Counted from the first letter of the stretch, positions 1 through 12,467 are shown. The stretch: DNA of 64,000 nt from Neelides folsomi (GCA_034687125.1 JAQGBZ010000039.1:243812-307811), one strand, 5' to 3'. Made by a program: numbers and translations. The notes: generated by a model from the letters alone, not told the origin.

Positions 1-177
1 TATCCATCTCGGATGGACAAATATGAATAAGTAAAGTATGTCTTCTGTACACACACAAAGTCAAATGAAGAACAAGAGCTTCTCTGCATGTACGAGAATA
101 TTTATTTTGTGTTCCTTGACCAATTTAGGGGAAGAAGTGGGGGAAGATGAATGGAAATGCAAATTAGTTTTTCACAC

Positions 178-2782
178 CTCTTCGTTCTGGTACGCAGTGA
201 CGGCGATGAATTGAGTGTCCGGCAGAGGATGAACAGTTGAGTACCTGTTCCCAGGATATCCCGGGTTTCGGAGATCGGGGCTCATCGGGGGTTCGGTCCC
301 AACACGAACGATGTGAACTCGCGGTTCGTATTTGTGCAAAGAGTGGAGCATAATCTGTCATAACGTCAATGAATCATTTCAGTATCAATAATCCTCATTG
401 TTCGGACCTTCAGAGGGAATTTTTTAACAAGCTGTTAACTTGTAAACATTAAGCTATAAAACTCACTCTACATTCTTCATCATGTTTTTTAATTTTTATT
501 ATCTAACGTACAAACTGCCATAACTAAGATTGAAATATGATCATTTGGAGATATACGAGCAAATTGACTGATGACAGGGAACGGCAATTCATAGAATTGC
601 TCATAATGAGCCAATAATTGTAATTCTGATTGTTGTATTGTAAACTCTATAACGTCCACGAGTTTGCATTCAATAAAATGTACAATACACCGACATGATG
701 ACATGAACAATGATCGCTAAATTATTGCTGAAGTTTCTACTTAAACTATCAAAATGTCTTTGGATAATTCTTTTAATTGGACGAATATAACTTGTTTTTA
801 TATATAAAAAAATCAATTTTTAATACTTTTTATCCACAGATATAATTACGTTATGTAAGATTAGAAATTGTAACTGCAATGGATAATTAGTATACTATCT
901 GTAGAATGCTTGGTAATATCTTTAAGGAAGAATTCTAAAATGCTCACCTGTCCATTCCCATTCTGCTTATTCGTGAGTTTCACTTTATGGAAGGATACAA
1001 TGTCCTTGGTCCAATGAGCTCCGAAATTCGGAGATTCTGGATGAATGTAGTTGGCTTGGGCTGGTGGTGACTCCGCCTTTCCTCCCGGCACCCATTCACC
1101 ATTCACGTACTTCCATCTAATCCCATCACAAACCCTCATTCCAGCGTTCATCAAAATTGAAGGAAAATAAAATAAAATTCACCTGTGAGAATCAATCTGC
1201 ACAAACTCGAGGAGCACAGAATACATTGCATTTGGTACAAGTCCAGAAATGCGTATCCGAACCACTGGGAACATTCGCCTATTGAAAATTCATTTAAAAT
1301 TTTCTGGAAACCACCAATTTTAATTTAATAGGGAAGGGAAGTGCGTAAGGGAGATTGTATCAGTTAATACATGAGCGTAATAGGGTAGTTAAATCTATTA
1401 GTTGGGTGTGTGTGTTAATGACGGCTCTTGTTGGTGTAGGTCACTTGAGTTGATTAGGAGGAAGCCGCCAATTGCGGGCATCAGCGAGAGTCATTGTCAC
1501 GATGGCGTGGAATTTCGAGGGGAATTATCGGGTTCGCGTTGGGTGGATAATAGGAAATACATCTAATTGCAGGCACGCGAATGAAAAGTCTCACCTCCCA
1601 CTCTTGGTCACAATCATCTCGTTGGTGAGGAGATGGAACTTCTCCCACAACTCCCGGTCTTCGAGAAGGACCCTTGGGAGGGATTCTTCTTCTCCTCCTC
1701 CGCCGCCCGCAACCTCTGCCCCTGGAAGACAATCCTTGTCACATACACATACAACACCTGGCCATGGTTTTACAACCCACAGCTGGCGAAAGAGTAAAAA
1801 AGGAGAGTCCGAGGGGAAGAGATAATAACACCAGAGAGGTTTATGGAATGAAACCCTTTTTTTTCTATTTATGAAACTTCGTTTACTACTTCCTAATTTC
1901 TTCCTAATTTCTTCTTTTCCCCACTCATTGTATACATATTCGGCCGCAAGGAAAAGAATCCATACTCAACCGCACCGCCTCAAATTACTCAAATATCACT
2001 TTTATTCCTTTTTATCTATTCTTCATCTCCTTTTCATCTTTCCCTACTTTTCAAAAGGTCTCTGACATAAAATTGTTATCTATAAAGCATTTAATGGATT
2101 CGAAATAAAATATAAAACTTTCTGTAAGTGTATATGTAATAAAATATATGATATAAAAATATTCCCTCCCTACATAAAAAAATAAAAATTAATTTCTACC
2201 ATTATGAAATTATGAAATTTTTAAAAATCCTAAAGAATATATCAGAATGAAGTGAAACCATTTCCAACTAAAAATATATTTTTATATTTACAAACAATAC
2301 GGAGATTTTTATCGAAATTTTCATTAATATTCCTAGATTAAACATGATTGAAGAAACCCCTTTTTAATTTTTAAGATATTCGATCATTCATGGACATTGA
2401 GAAGGGAGAATTAATAAAATTAAATTCATGAAATAATTTTACCTGATAAACTATGATGAGAAATCGGAGGTGGCACAGATTCAGACAACAAATGATGATG
2501 TGGATGGACCGTTGGAATTTCATAGCCGGGCCAAAAGTTCCCATGAATTGAACTTTGATGATACATGTCGTACGGGACTTGTTCTTCTTCATGTGAAGAT
2601 GTTAAAACATGCAGAGTTCCACCGCCACTTGTTTCATATGTCGGAGAACAACAATTGTATGGTCTTGAGACAGGAACAATACTTCCACTATTGCTATTAT
2701 TATTATTATTTGACTCTCCGCTGCTTATGATCACTCCTGTGGTTTTACTCTTCCCACCTTTCTTTCCACTCCCTTTCTGCAT
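178..2782 (-). CDS. byn: Brachyury/brachyenteron-type T-box transcription factor (3' end outside window)
   Basis: DNA-binding transcription factor of the Brachyury class, expected to act in the nucleus in posterior gut/mesoderm patterning (family knowledge). I read five exons on the minus strand: 2443-2782 (start Met), 1595-1721, 1183-1278, 948-1116 and about 178-354, with phases 1, 2, 2, 0 that all join. The T-domain begins at [10 protein letters not shown], followed by [80 protein letters not shown] and [14 protein letters not shown]. The wording is closest to insect brachyenteron. The exon carrying TSLKIKYNPFAKAF and the C-terminal transactivation region lie beyond base 1. The last donor could be at 178 (GAG|GTGTGA) or at 176. 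The N-terminal exon encodes about 113 residues rich in Asn, Ser, His and Pro, including a short polyN run. Odd: the loop between VRVG and TQFIAV is longer than usual. Confidence 0.93.
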
Positions 2783-5581
2783 ATTTTCTAAATAGCTCCG
2801 AAATTTTTCCTCAAACCCTTAGTTTTCCACCTTAGTTCACAAACCAATTTACCTGGGCAGTATTTACTGGGATGGTTTAATTACGATAGTACTCGTCATG
2901 TGGAAGAAGACGACTTTCCTCTCTGCGTGGGAGAAATGAAGTAGACGGAGTCTACCTGAAGACGTTGAGAGGTGATAGTACCTGTCGCCTCGCTCCTCCT
3001 CACCTGCCACTTCGCCCAATCCAATTGAGAGAAGAACCTGAGACTCCTATCTCAAGACATTGTTACAATCTCGTACACTCTTTCATCTACACCATACACC
3101 ATTTAATTCTCATTCCAGACAACGAGTCTTACCAATATATGAATGTACCTACGTACAAGTCTTTGTCAACGTTGATCAACTCAGAGGGTCTTGAATAAGA
3201 GAGAGTTATTGTCTGATAGCTCCTCGAACTGCTAATTATAATCATAAGCTTATTTGATGAGGAATTTTACTCTTTCGCAATGCTTAAAATACGCATAAAC
3301 TTCCTGAGGCAAAATTTGACTTAATGTTAGAGAACCAAATGTAATGTCCCAATATGCACCAATCGAGCATTGTGATCTCTCCGTGTATGTTTTAATGTTT
3401 ATACTGCATCAGAAGATGATCAGATGGAGTTTAATAAATGTAGACATTTTTATTCAGCTCTTCACGGTCTTCAACACCTTTTTGTAATGTCGAGTATAGA
3501 ATCATATGATTCTTCATTGTTGTTAAACCCCTCGTAACAGATTTCTTAACATCTTCACTACAAGTCTCTTTGTGGCCCAAAGGGGGTGAATCGCCATTGA
3601 GCTCAGAAAACTCAGAACTATGTAAGTTTTATGACTCCATGTTTACTTTTAGGAATAAAGGGCTTTAATTTTCAGGACTATGTAGCTTGTTAAATATACT
3701 TTACATTGGTTTATTTTCATTTAAATAAAATTAAATATCTACAATTGTTGAACAGTATCGTAGTTTCATTATTTAACTTTGTTCTGATACATATTTATTT
3801 GCCAATATCTATTCTATGTTCAATACATACTTAAGTAAGAATATTAGTATACTCTATGTTTTTGACTTGTATCATAAACTGTGCGATACCGTTAGTAAAC
3901 CCTAAAGACCATTATCAATATTTTATATTATTGCATGGGTTGAAAAATAAACGGAGTTAAAAAAGGATTTGAGGATCTTTTCTGAAAGGAAACTCCAAGT
4001 GGGGAAAAGTTATTAAATATTTCTGGAGGAAATGGATTGTTTTGAGGAAGATGATAAGAAGGCCCTTCATTGAATGGGAAAGGATAATAAACAGAGTAAG
4101 AGCAATAAAAGTCCGTCTGCAAATGAATAAGAGACAAAAGAGAGTGAAATTCGGATCTTGTGGGAGAAGATGCGGAGGATCGGAGAGACCACACAGGAGC
4201 CGCCGTGCCCTCCACTCCTTTCAACTTCCCGAATCTACTCTATATTGTCGGGAGGCTGAAAGGGCCGAGGTCTCCTTTGGCCGTAAAATGTTTATGGCCG
4301 TCGTTAGATTCCCTTGGCCCGAAGTATCCTTGTGGTAGCCCGCAGCCATTCGTCCACCTTCAACCCATCCTTCCATTAGACACAATTTGTCCATCAGCCC
4401 AGAAAAATCAAAATTTCTTATCACACCTTATTTCAATATTGTAACGTAGAGAATGACAAAATATTTGTACACACTTACATTTAGTTAATAATGAAAGTGA
4501 AAGCACGGATTTTCCTTACATTTACTCTACACAAAATCATCTAAAGTTAAGAAAGTACTATATAATATTACTATTGGAAAGAGTAATTAAGAATGTTACA
4601 AGATTCTGAATCACTGAATCACTCTCTACCGTGTGGTACATTCATCTAAACGCCTAACTCGGGTTCATTGTCAGTCAGTTAAAGAAACGTTGTCAAAAAT
4701 ACTAAATTGTTTTTTTTCAAGTCCAAGCGGGTATGTATACAATCAATAGTTCAGAAGTTCAGATGAATTGGGAGGAGTCTGGGGTATTCCCACTTCGATT
4801 ATGGGAATCTGTAATAACATTATGATATATCTAAAGTATAAACTACAAGAGAAGGCATTTAGGTATACTGTAAACATAAGCAGTAGGTTTAACATAAAAT
4901 GTACCATGTGTTAATGTACCCTGTTTACGTATATTATTTGTACCTGTTTCATGTAGGTAAGAACGAATTGGTGTTACATGTTCATAGTTAATTTGTGATA
5001 TGACATTGTGAATGATGTTCTTTCTAGTCATTCCAGTCTTACTGTAACTCTGTAACCTTTTACGTGAATTTAAACAAAATCTCAATTTTTCATAATTTTA
5101 AGGGTCGAATGTTAAGTCAATTATGATAAATATTATCAGTACAAATGAAAATCATTTGACCTTTAAGCGTTGAATCTTTTAGATAATCCTCCAGTAATAC
5201 AGATAATACATAGTAAATGTATCTGCATATTATAACATTGTTTGTACTACATATTAAAGTATGTGTTTATAGGATGAAATTTAAAAATTTTATGCATTAT
5301 ATTAACCATTATCCAGTACTTACATTTAGTAGGTACATGTACAAAATACAGATAATAGTTGAAAAACAGACTGAATTTACCAATTCTTATTTATATAACA
5401 AATGTGAAATATGACTACCGATGCATATAACTTTAATACTTTCTCAAATAATAATAATATATTTGTAATTTAAATGGATCATCGATTTTTCTCTTTGACT
5501 TCATTTTACAGGACAAGATAAGCAAATTCTTGGGTGAATAAGTAAAATTAAATTTTCCTTTGTGAAAAGAATTCCGTAGCT
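2783..5581. other. intergenic, no gene recognised
   Basis: AT-rich spacer between the T-box start and the first DOMON gene. Two patches at about 2940-3190 and 4140-4340 are more GC-rich and give 70-98-codon open frames on both strands (for example 3928-4224 minus and 4042-4338 plus). None has a recognisable motif or convincing splice context. The patches could be T-box enhancers or promoter DNA, which is inference only. Confidence 0.5.
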
Positions 5582-5618
5582 TCGAAGGAACTTTAGTCTT
5601 TGAGAGAAGTTCCTTCGA
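5582..5618. repeat. perfect inverted repeat (12-bp arms, 13-nt loop)
   Basis: TCGAAGGAACTT at 5582-5593 and its exact reverse complement at 5607-5618. It lies about 70 bp upstream of the first DOMON start codon, so in its promoter or 5' UTR. It could be a protein-binding palindrome or an RNA hairpin; the function is unknown. Confidence 0.75.
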
Positions 5619-5686
5619 GACTGAGCAAACCCCCTCAATTACTCCTAAGATCTTAATAATAAGTTGATTTGGTAGTTTCTTTAACC

Positions 5687-6800
5687 ATGATGTCTTTCCC
5701 AAATCTCGTCATTGTGATCATTATCTCTTCTTGTTTCGTTCCCTTTTCATTTTCACGTGCTAAACAAATCCCCCTATTACATGGATTGGATCAATTGAAC
5801 AAAGAAGATTTCGACGCTTTCCAAGCGAACCGCCAATCTCAGACCATGAAAACTTCCGATCCAGACGCCTACATCATCTCATGGAATCTCAACGGCAAAA
5901 CAAAGAATCTGGTAATTGAAGTTGTGGCGAAAACAACTGGATACGTAGGATTTGGCTTTTCTCCAAACTCAATGATGGAAAATGCTGATATCATAATTGG
6001 TGGAGTTGATCCAAGTGGAATCCCGTATTATGATGTAAGACCTCATTAGCGTAGCTAATTTAAACCATTTTGCATTTAGTCAATTAACAGGTGGACATAG
6101 TGCTCAATTTAAAATATTATTAAGGAAAACTAATAAAATCAATATTTTGTATTTTAGGGATACATTGGGAAAGACCACTTGCCGAATCCCGTGTCGGAAG
6201 CTGAAGGGAGAAAGTGGATGATTATTGAAGCAAATGAAACGAATGATCAAACAAGGATAATATTCTCGAGATCGTACGATGGAGGACTCATGCCTGTCGA
6301 CTTGAAGGTAAGCATTCAAATTGATGATTTATATTACTCATTTCCCATTCATGTCCAGAATTTGCTCATTTGATGCTATTAAGGAATTAATTTGCATTAT
6401 TACAATTGATGAATTGTAAAAATGTGATTTGTTTAAATAACGATAACACGAGTGTATTATCCTTACTAATTCCATTTTTACAAATTTATTTATGCAGGAA
6501 GGAGGAACAAACATTATTTGGTCGATTGGGGAAACTGATGACATTCCAAAGCATCATAAGGACAGAGGGTCTGACGTGATTGATTTCATGTTCATTCCAA
6601 AGAACGATCCGCCTCCACCAGCTCAACAAGATGAACCCTCCGATGAACCAATTGATAAAACTAATCAGCCGAGATCTATCAATGAGACGACGACAACTCC
6701 TCCGCCAACAACTCCAAAGCCAAAGACCAACTCAGCCGAAAGCCTTTTTTCTTCTCTAACTCTCTTTTATACAATTCTCCTTATTGTTAACAACTTTTAA
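5687..6800 (+). CDS. secreted DOMON-domain protein, probably GPI-anchored (paralogue 1)
   Basis: Three exons, 5687-6034, 6158-6307 and 6498-6800, both introns phase 0, give 266 residues. Two Met codons are in tandem at 5687; I took the first. Residues 1-25 form a signal peptide (PNLVIVIIISSCFVPFSFS). About residues 55-200 are a DOMON domain (DAYIISWNL, TTGYVGFGFSP, ADIIIGGVDPSG, RIIFSR, NIIWSIG), the beta-sandwich module known from dopamine beta-hydroxylase and MOXD1 that binds heme or sugar in some families. No monooxygenase or cytochrome b561 domain follows. A Pro/Thr/Asp-rich stalk leads to a C-terminal hydrophobic tail (LFSSLTLFYTILLIVNNF) of the kind that directs GPI attachment. It is a tandem paralogue of the gene at 10927, with a CSP gene between them. 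A role in ligand binding at the cell surface or cuticle is inference. Confidence 0.87.
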
Positions 6801-7739
6801 AAAGTAGATGGATTTTTATTCAAAGATTTTTATTAACTTTTAACCCAGCTTGTTTTAATGTGTTTCGAAACGTGTCATTTTTATATTTTAAATACATAAG
6901 TTAGTGTTCATTGAACAATTGCTTATCCTATAATTTTAACGTTTTTATCTTTTGAAATAAGCAATGTAAAATTATTTTTTCAAAGATTATTCAATGTAAA
7001 ATGCAAAAGTTTTAAAGGTAGAAGGTAGAAACCTTGTAATATGCATAATTTTTAATTCTCAAATATATTTCTATTTGATGAGAAATAAAATGATGAACAA
7101 AAATTCAATATTAATTCAATTTCATTAACTTGAGCAGCAACAAGTCATTTGGATAGTTAAATACCAACAATAATATAGTTAAAGCATTAATCTTGGTGAT
7201 TTGGATTTTATTCAAACATAAACTTAATTTGCATTTATTCTTCAGCTTAAATTGAATCTACGTTTCTACGTTCACATTCCTCCCCTACTTCCACACTTGT
7301 CGTAAAATGAAGAAGGAGGGTGAGGAATTAGAGGCGCACATAAAGGAGCACAAGCTTCATTTGGGAGCGAAGAAGACCTCTCACGCTCACCACCAATTTG
7401 CATAAAAACAATTAAAGAGATAGAGATAAGAGGTGAAATGTGAAACGTTTCAGGTAAATGAATCTCAATGTTAATACACCGACATGAAATAAAGTTCATT
7501 TATATAAATCATGTATAAAATGTGAGCCGACATGACAGCATATAAATGATGTGATTGGTGTTGTTGGATGAGAAAGACTCAAAGGTCAACTTTTTCCCCT
7601 CCCATCTTCAATCCACATGAAGGAATCATAAAGGGATTCTCGAGCGCAATAAAATAATAAAGTTTGATCTTATCCTGAACTTAAAATTTATTCCTGGATG
7701 AAATCTTACTCACATTGCTTTTACGTCTTTGGGCGAAGG
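6801..7739. other. intergenic
   Basis: 3' flank of the first DOMON gene and upstream region of the CSP gene. A more GC-rich patch around 7270-7390 has a 75-codon minus-strand frame without recognisable features. Nothing else is seen. Confidence 0.5.
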
Positions 7740-7774
7740 TATATAAATAATGAAATTTGCTTTGGGCTTCAGTT
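7740..7774 (+). promoter_or_regulatory. TATA box plus arthropod initiator of the CSP gene
   Basis: TATATAAATA begins at 7740 and TCAGTT, the arthropod initiator consensus, is at 7769-7774. The A of the initiator is 31 nt from the start of the TATA box, which is the standard spacing. The CSP start codon follows 69 nt later at 7840. Confidence 0.75.
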
Positions 7775-7839
7775 GGTATTTTGCTTAATCAAAAGCTTGA
7801 GCTAATAAAGAAAGTTACTAAAAAAGTTTATTTGGGAAA

Positions 7840-8334
7840 ATGGGTTTCATTTTTAGATTGACAATTGTGTCCGTCATTGCACTCGTTTTCATCATTAATT
7901 CAGCTGAAGGAATGTTGAAAGGGAAACAGTATGGGTGCAAACTTGACACTGACATTGACGTGATTGACATTGACAAATATCTCAAAAATAAACGAGCTAT
8001 GGACCTTCAAATTAAATGTGTTCTTTATGGTGGACCCTGTGATTCCGTTGGACGATGGGCTAAACGTAATATTATTAAAGTTATATAATACTAATACTTA
8101 ATTATTAATATTTATAATGTGGGAAATGTTCAAAATGTTTCAATTTTGGCGTTTATTGTTTCAGCACGAATTGGTCAAGGCACTGAAGGGAAATGTGTGA
8201 GATGTTCTGAGAAACAAAAGAAGGATATGGCTAAAGTTGTCGATTGGCTCAAAGTCAACCGTCCACTCGACTATGCTGAACTTTTAATTCAATTTCCCAA
8301 TGGCAAATCTTCGGGTTGCCCGGATCAAGACTAA
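7840..8334 (+). CDS. chemosensory protein (CSP / OS-D family)
   Basis: Small secreted helical protein that carries hydrophobic ligands; in arthropods the family serves chemosensation, development and other transport (family knowledge). Two exons, 7840-8065 and 8165-8334, give 131 residues with a signal peptide of about 25 residues (FRLTIVSVIALVFIINSAEG). The four family cysteines have the exact spacing C-X6-C-X18-C-X2-C (KCVLYGGPC ... GKCVRC). The single intron falls one nucleotide after a Lys codon, the invariant CSP position, which confirms the junction. Also visible: VIDIDKYLKNKR and WLKVNRPLDYAELL. Odd: two further cysteines, one near the mature N-terminus (GCKLD) and one near the C-terminus (SGCPDQD), make six in all. 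A good TATA/initiator promoter lies upstream. Confidence 0.94.
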
Positions 8335-8560
8335 AAGTTATAATTATAATAATATTCTAATTTGAAAGAGTATTATAGTAAACACATAATATGAATGCCT
8401 ATTAGTGCATGTGGTATATAATGTATACACCAAATGTACTTTAGTAGTACATTCTTAAATTAATAGTCAAAAAAATAATTTGAAATTAAGCATTGTATTT
8501 GTATGTGACAATAATAGGATAACATGTAATTGCTTATTATATTTTCTACATTTTTTGACT

Positions 8561-8573
8561 AATAAATAATAAA
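8561..8573 (+). terminator. poly(A) signals of the CSP gene
   Basis: Two overlapping-spaced AATAAA hexamers, at 8561 and 8568, lie about 230 bp after the CSP stop codon. They are the likely 3' processing signal. Confidence 0.45.
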
Positions 8574-10848
8574 CGCGATACCCATATAGTATGTGTTGTA
8601 TTTTTGAATAAAAAAACTTTCAAAATGCATACATGCATTGTAATGTGTAAATAAATCGGAATATACACTTTATAAAATCATAATAGTTATTAAACAATTA
8701 TTTCAAGTGATTTTATTTTATTCATTGAATTAAACTGCTAGAAGTCATCATTATAAACATTAAATATGGTAAATGACAAGACAATAATCCTCTTTAACTT
8801 TTAATTGATGAAATCAATGAAATTGAGGAATTGATTAAATTAAACCATTTTACCGTTTACATATTAAACTTGGAAATTCGATTTAATAATAATAATGACT
8901 AATTAATTTAAGGTTTATCAATAGCTCATTACTTCACACATGCATCATTACTTCATTACCTCATTACTACCATATTACTAACTAAATAATAAATGAATAA
9001 AGACTTATAAAGGAGAGTATGCTGAACTTAACATTACTCGTAAAAACATTATATATTATCTATTATTATTCTCGTAAGAGCAATTCATTGTAGTTCTTTG
9101 AGCTACAGAGTTTATGAATTGGTTGATAAACTTTGCACATTATTTACTCAGATAATACATTATAAAGAAAAGATTACCCATTTTACCATTTATAGAAGAA
9201 TACATAAAATTTATTATTGTAAATAAAATTAGTATTTTACGATTTTAAAAGGTCTGTACTGTGTATTGAACAATATGGATATAAAAGCACTTGAATTGAT
9301 TGGGAAAAGTTAGAAGAATTGCTGGAATTAATGAGCGGTAAATCCGGGCAATGAATCATGAAATCAATTTTTTATTTTTAAGAAAATCAAGTTTGACATA
9401 AAACACTACAAAACCACTTGATTGTGTCATTGATAAAACTGATAAAGTAAAAAGATCTTTTTTAAAAAATAGCTGATTAAATTAAGCTACTAATTAAATA
9501 AGCTCAAGTGGGACTAATCTTGCTCTCCGTCTCGACCGAACAATGAGGAGCATCAGACTTTGGTCGCCGGTTAATAGTGAATTTAAGATTTATAGTGAAT
9601 TTAAGATTTAAATTATAAAATTTGAGGTAATGGGTCCTTTTGTATGAACAAAACAAGCATTCCCTCTAATTTAGATTTGAATTTTTACCGCTGAGAACTT
9701 TTTGGCATCTATCCGTACGCTGAGTTTAATAGCGTGAAATCCATGTTATTTATAGGTATTGTTACCTATATCTTCGTTGCAGAATGCTGAAATAATTAAA
9801 CATATTTTTACAAGTAACATTTATTATCCTCATTAGTTATGTAATTATAGTTCATTCACGGTGAATTTGCGCTTGAGTTATACATTGGCCCATCGTGTGC
9901 ATTAATAAAAATTCTCGTTTAGTTGGTAACAAAATTTAAATAATGCAGATGCAGGGGCTATCCTACACAATTAATTGAACCTAATAATTTTAATTATTAA
10001 CTACTACTTATAACTTTATTTATAACGAATTAACGATTAAATATTATATTAATGATATCATGCTGTATGGTTCTTCAAACTCAAACAATGGCATTCCTTT
10101 TAACTAATTCATGGTTTTAATTAATTTTTCAACTACATTTATAGATTGAATAAATTCCTGAGAAGTGTTTAATTTTGCAGGAATCTGAAAATAAATACTA
10201 GTTATCAAACTTTTGCATACCTACTTGATGTTTGTACATTTACATAATGATAATTTATACAACAATTTTTTTAATTTCTTAAATTAAGTTCATTGTCAGG
10301 TTGAATCATGTCCATGAAGGAATTTGGTCCGATAGAGAATTGACGTCTTTATGGAATTATTGATTAAACTAAAAATTCAATTTCACTGCACTAGTTAATT
10401 TGTTTTACGATAACTAGTTGATAATGATTTTTATATAATATTCCCTAAATGCAGCTTTTTCCTATGTCAAGTTTCAAATATTTAGCGTATCTGCCATAAA
10501 TGTCATTTAATAGCAATCAATAAATGGAAATAATGTTAAGGTTGATAACAACTGGGTTGACTCATGACCAAATCCAACATTGACTGATTGAGGTGAAATT
10601 ATATGCTTTGGCAGTTAATGACAAAATTATTTATTCATCTACCCGGACCTGATAAACTTGCATAATAGTCGTATATTGGAAATAGCGGGGTTTTATCACA
10701 CAGGAGAATATTTTACAAACCCTCTCCATCTGTCTCCTACTCATTTCCCCCATGAGCAAAATGAGGAAAATGTGTTATTGTTGATATTAATTATTATAAC
10801 CATTGATTAGGATAACTCGCCTCAATAGAAAAATTAAAATCAGGAAGA
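8574..10848. other. intergenic, very AT-rich
   Basis: No open frame, RNA gene or transposon recognised. The one less AT-rich patch, about 9500-9570, has no coding frame. A short tandem duplication at 9575-9610 is listed separately. Confidence 0.5.
9575..9610. repeat. 18-bp tandem duplication
   Basis: TAGTGAATTTAAGATTTA occurs twice head to tail, 9575-9592 and 9593-9610, without mismatch. It is probably a recent slippage event. Confidence 0.7.
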
Positions 10849-10882
10849 TATAAAAGAGTGAGTGAAAGCTGTCTCGTCCATT
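10849..10882 (+). promoter_or_regulatory. TATA box and probable start site of the second DOMON gene
   Basis: TATAAAAG at 10849-10856 is followed about 31 nt later by a pyrimidine-A start context (TCCATT at 10877-10882). The start codon is at 10927. Confidence 0.6.
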
Positions 10883-10926
10883 AACTAGTGGAACTTGGAT
10901 TGGGAAACTTCATTTAAGCATCCAAA

Positions 10927-12145
10927 ATGAAGAGAAACAATTTTATTTTAGCTCTAGTTTTATTTTCCTTTCTCTACGGCGTCAAAGGAAGATCTTTAAA
11001 GGAGCAAAGTGACATTAAAGTGATTGTTAGAGATAATTATTTTGACGGAATGGATCTTTGGTCAAATAATGAATTTGATAACGTTGGGGAAGCGCGAACA
11101 GACGAAACCACAGAAGAAACAACGGTCGAATCGACAACAGAGGCCCCAACAGAACCAGTAACAACTCCAGGACCTACAGTAACAACTCCAGAACCTCCAG
11201 GACCTACAGTGACAACTCCAGAACCTCCAGGACCTACAGTAACAACTCCAGAACCTCCAGGACCTACAGTAACAACTCCAGAACCTCCAGTAACAACTCC
11301 ACCTCCAATAGCGACAACACTAGAACCAGATTATTCAGCGGAACAATCAATGTATCTTGATCCAGATCATAAATACGAATTTAAATGGCATGTAGACAAG
11401 GCCAATCAAGAGATCTATGGCACATTAACAGTGGAAGCACAAGGATGGGTTGGTTTTGGAATAGGTGAAGAAGATGGTCAAATGCTCAACGCTGATATTT
11501 TCATGGGAGGATATAATGATGATACTGACGCAACTTATTTTGGCGTAATTTGATTTTCCTATAATTTACAAATATATTGAAGTTTATACTTGAGTTATTA
11601 ATTTCATTTTTAAATTGACCTATATTGAAAACATCAAGATTTTTATTGTAAATAATTAAAAAAAATATTGTTCTACAGGACTTTTACACTTTAAACCAAA
11701 AATTTCCAATCCAAGATACAGTGAATAATTGGATGGATGTGGAGGCTAATGTACATGAAACCCACACGATTATTTCGTTTAGAAGAAAATTCCAAACTGG
11801 AGATCCAAATTCAGGACATGATAAAGATATTGAAGTGAGTTCAACCTTTGACATTTAATCACAAATCTAAATAAGTAATTCTTAGCATTTTATATTTAAA
11901 TTAAAATAATATTTATATGAAATTGCTAATCAATCTGCTTTGTTTAGTTTGAGGACAAAGAGGCAATAACCACAATTCTTTGGTCATACAATGTCGATAA
12001 TGATAATATGACAGCGCAACATACAAAGAGTGGATCAGAAAAAATTCTTTTAGGACGAGAACCAGATACAGGTGCAGCTTCGGCCTTAATTCCAACTTTC
12101 TCAACTCTCATTCTTATCTTTATTGGATTGATGTACTCAAGATAA
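10927..12145 (+). CDS. secreted DOMON-domain protein with Thr/Pro repeat stalk, probably GPI-anchored (paralogue 2)
   Basis: Three exons, 10927-11544, 11679-11834 and 11948-12145, both introns phase 0, give 323 residues. A signal peptide (NFILALVLFSFLYGVKG) is followed by an acidic segment and a Thr/Pro-rich, mucin-like region with four perfect ten-residue repeats (GPTVTTPEPP). The DOMON domain then runs from about residue 140 (YEFKWHV, QGWVGFGIGEEDGQMLNADIFMGG, HTIISFRRKF, ITTILWSYN). The C-terminus is hydrophobic (SALIPTFSTLILIFIGLMY), consistent with a GPI signal. Domain order and intron phases match the gene at 5687, so the two are tandem paralogues. Here the mucin stalk lies before the DOMON domain, whereas in paralogue 1 the Pro/Thr stalk lies after it. 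A TATA box is upstream. Confidence 0.87.
11170..11289 (+). repeat. in-frame 30-bp minisatellite, 4 copies
   Basis: Four near-identical head-to-tail copies beginning GGACCTACAG encode ten-residue Thr/Pro units in the second DOMON protein. One copy differs at a silent position (gtg for gta). Low divergence suggests recent expansion and likely length polymorphism. Confidence 0.9.
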
Positions 12146-12467
12146 AAAAGGATTCTGAATTCTTATAATTTAGTTCAGTATTAAACTTCCATTTGAACCA
12201 TTTTCTTATAAATAGTGCAATTATTAATTATTGTCTTCATTTCGATAATTTAAATCCTGAAATTGTCTTTTAATTAACAAATAAGAAATGTGCTACTTTA
12301 ACTAATATGTAAATAGTATAAGTACTTTTGAAGCCACATGAATAAGCCATATTACTTATTTTGCTAGTTATAGTTAACAAATTAATTTTTATTATTGATA
12401 CATAGTTCATTTGTATGTGACTTACATATAGGCAATATCTGTGTTATAACTTGTAAAGTCGAAAAAG

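Noticed and set aside
1472-1825. 117-codon plus-strand frame
   Set aside because: It is antisense to the byn exon at 1595-1721, which has clear T-domain sequence.
4042-4444. Overlapping open frames on both strands in a GC-richer patch
   Set aside because: No family resemblance, no splice partners, and plus and minus frames are equally open, so coding potential is not shown.
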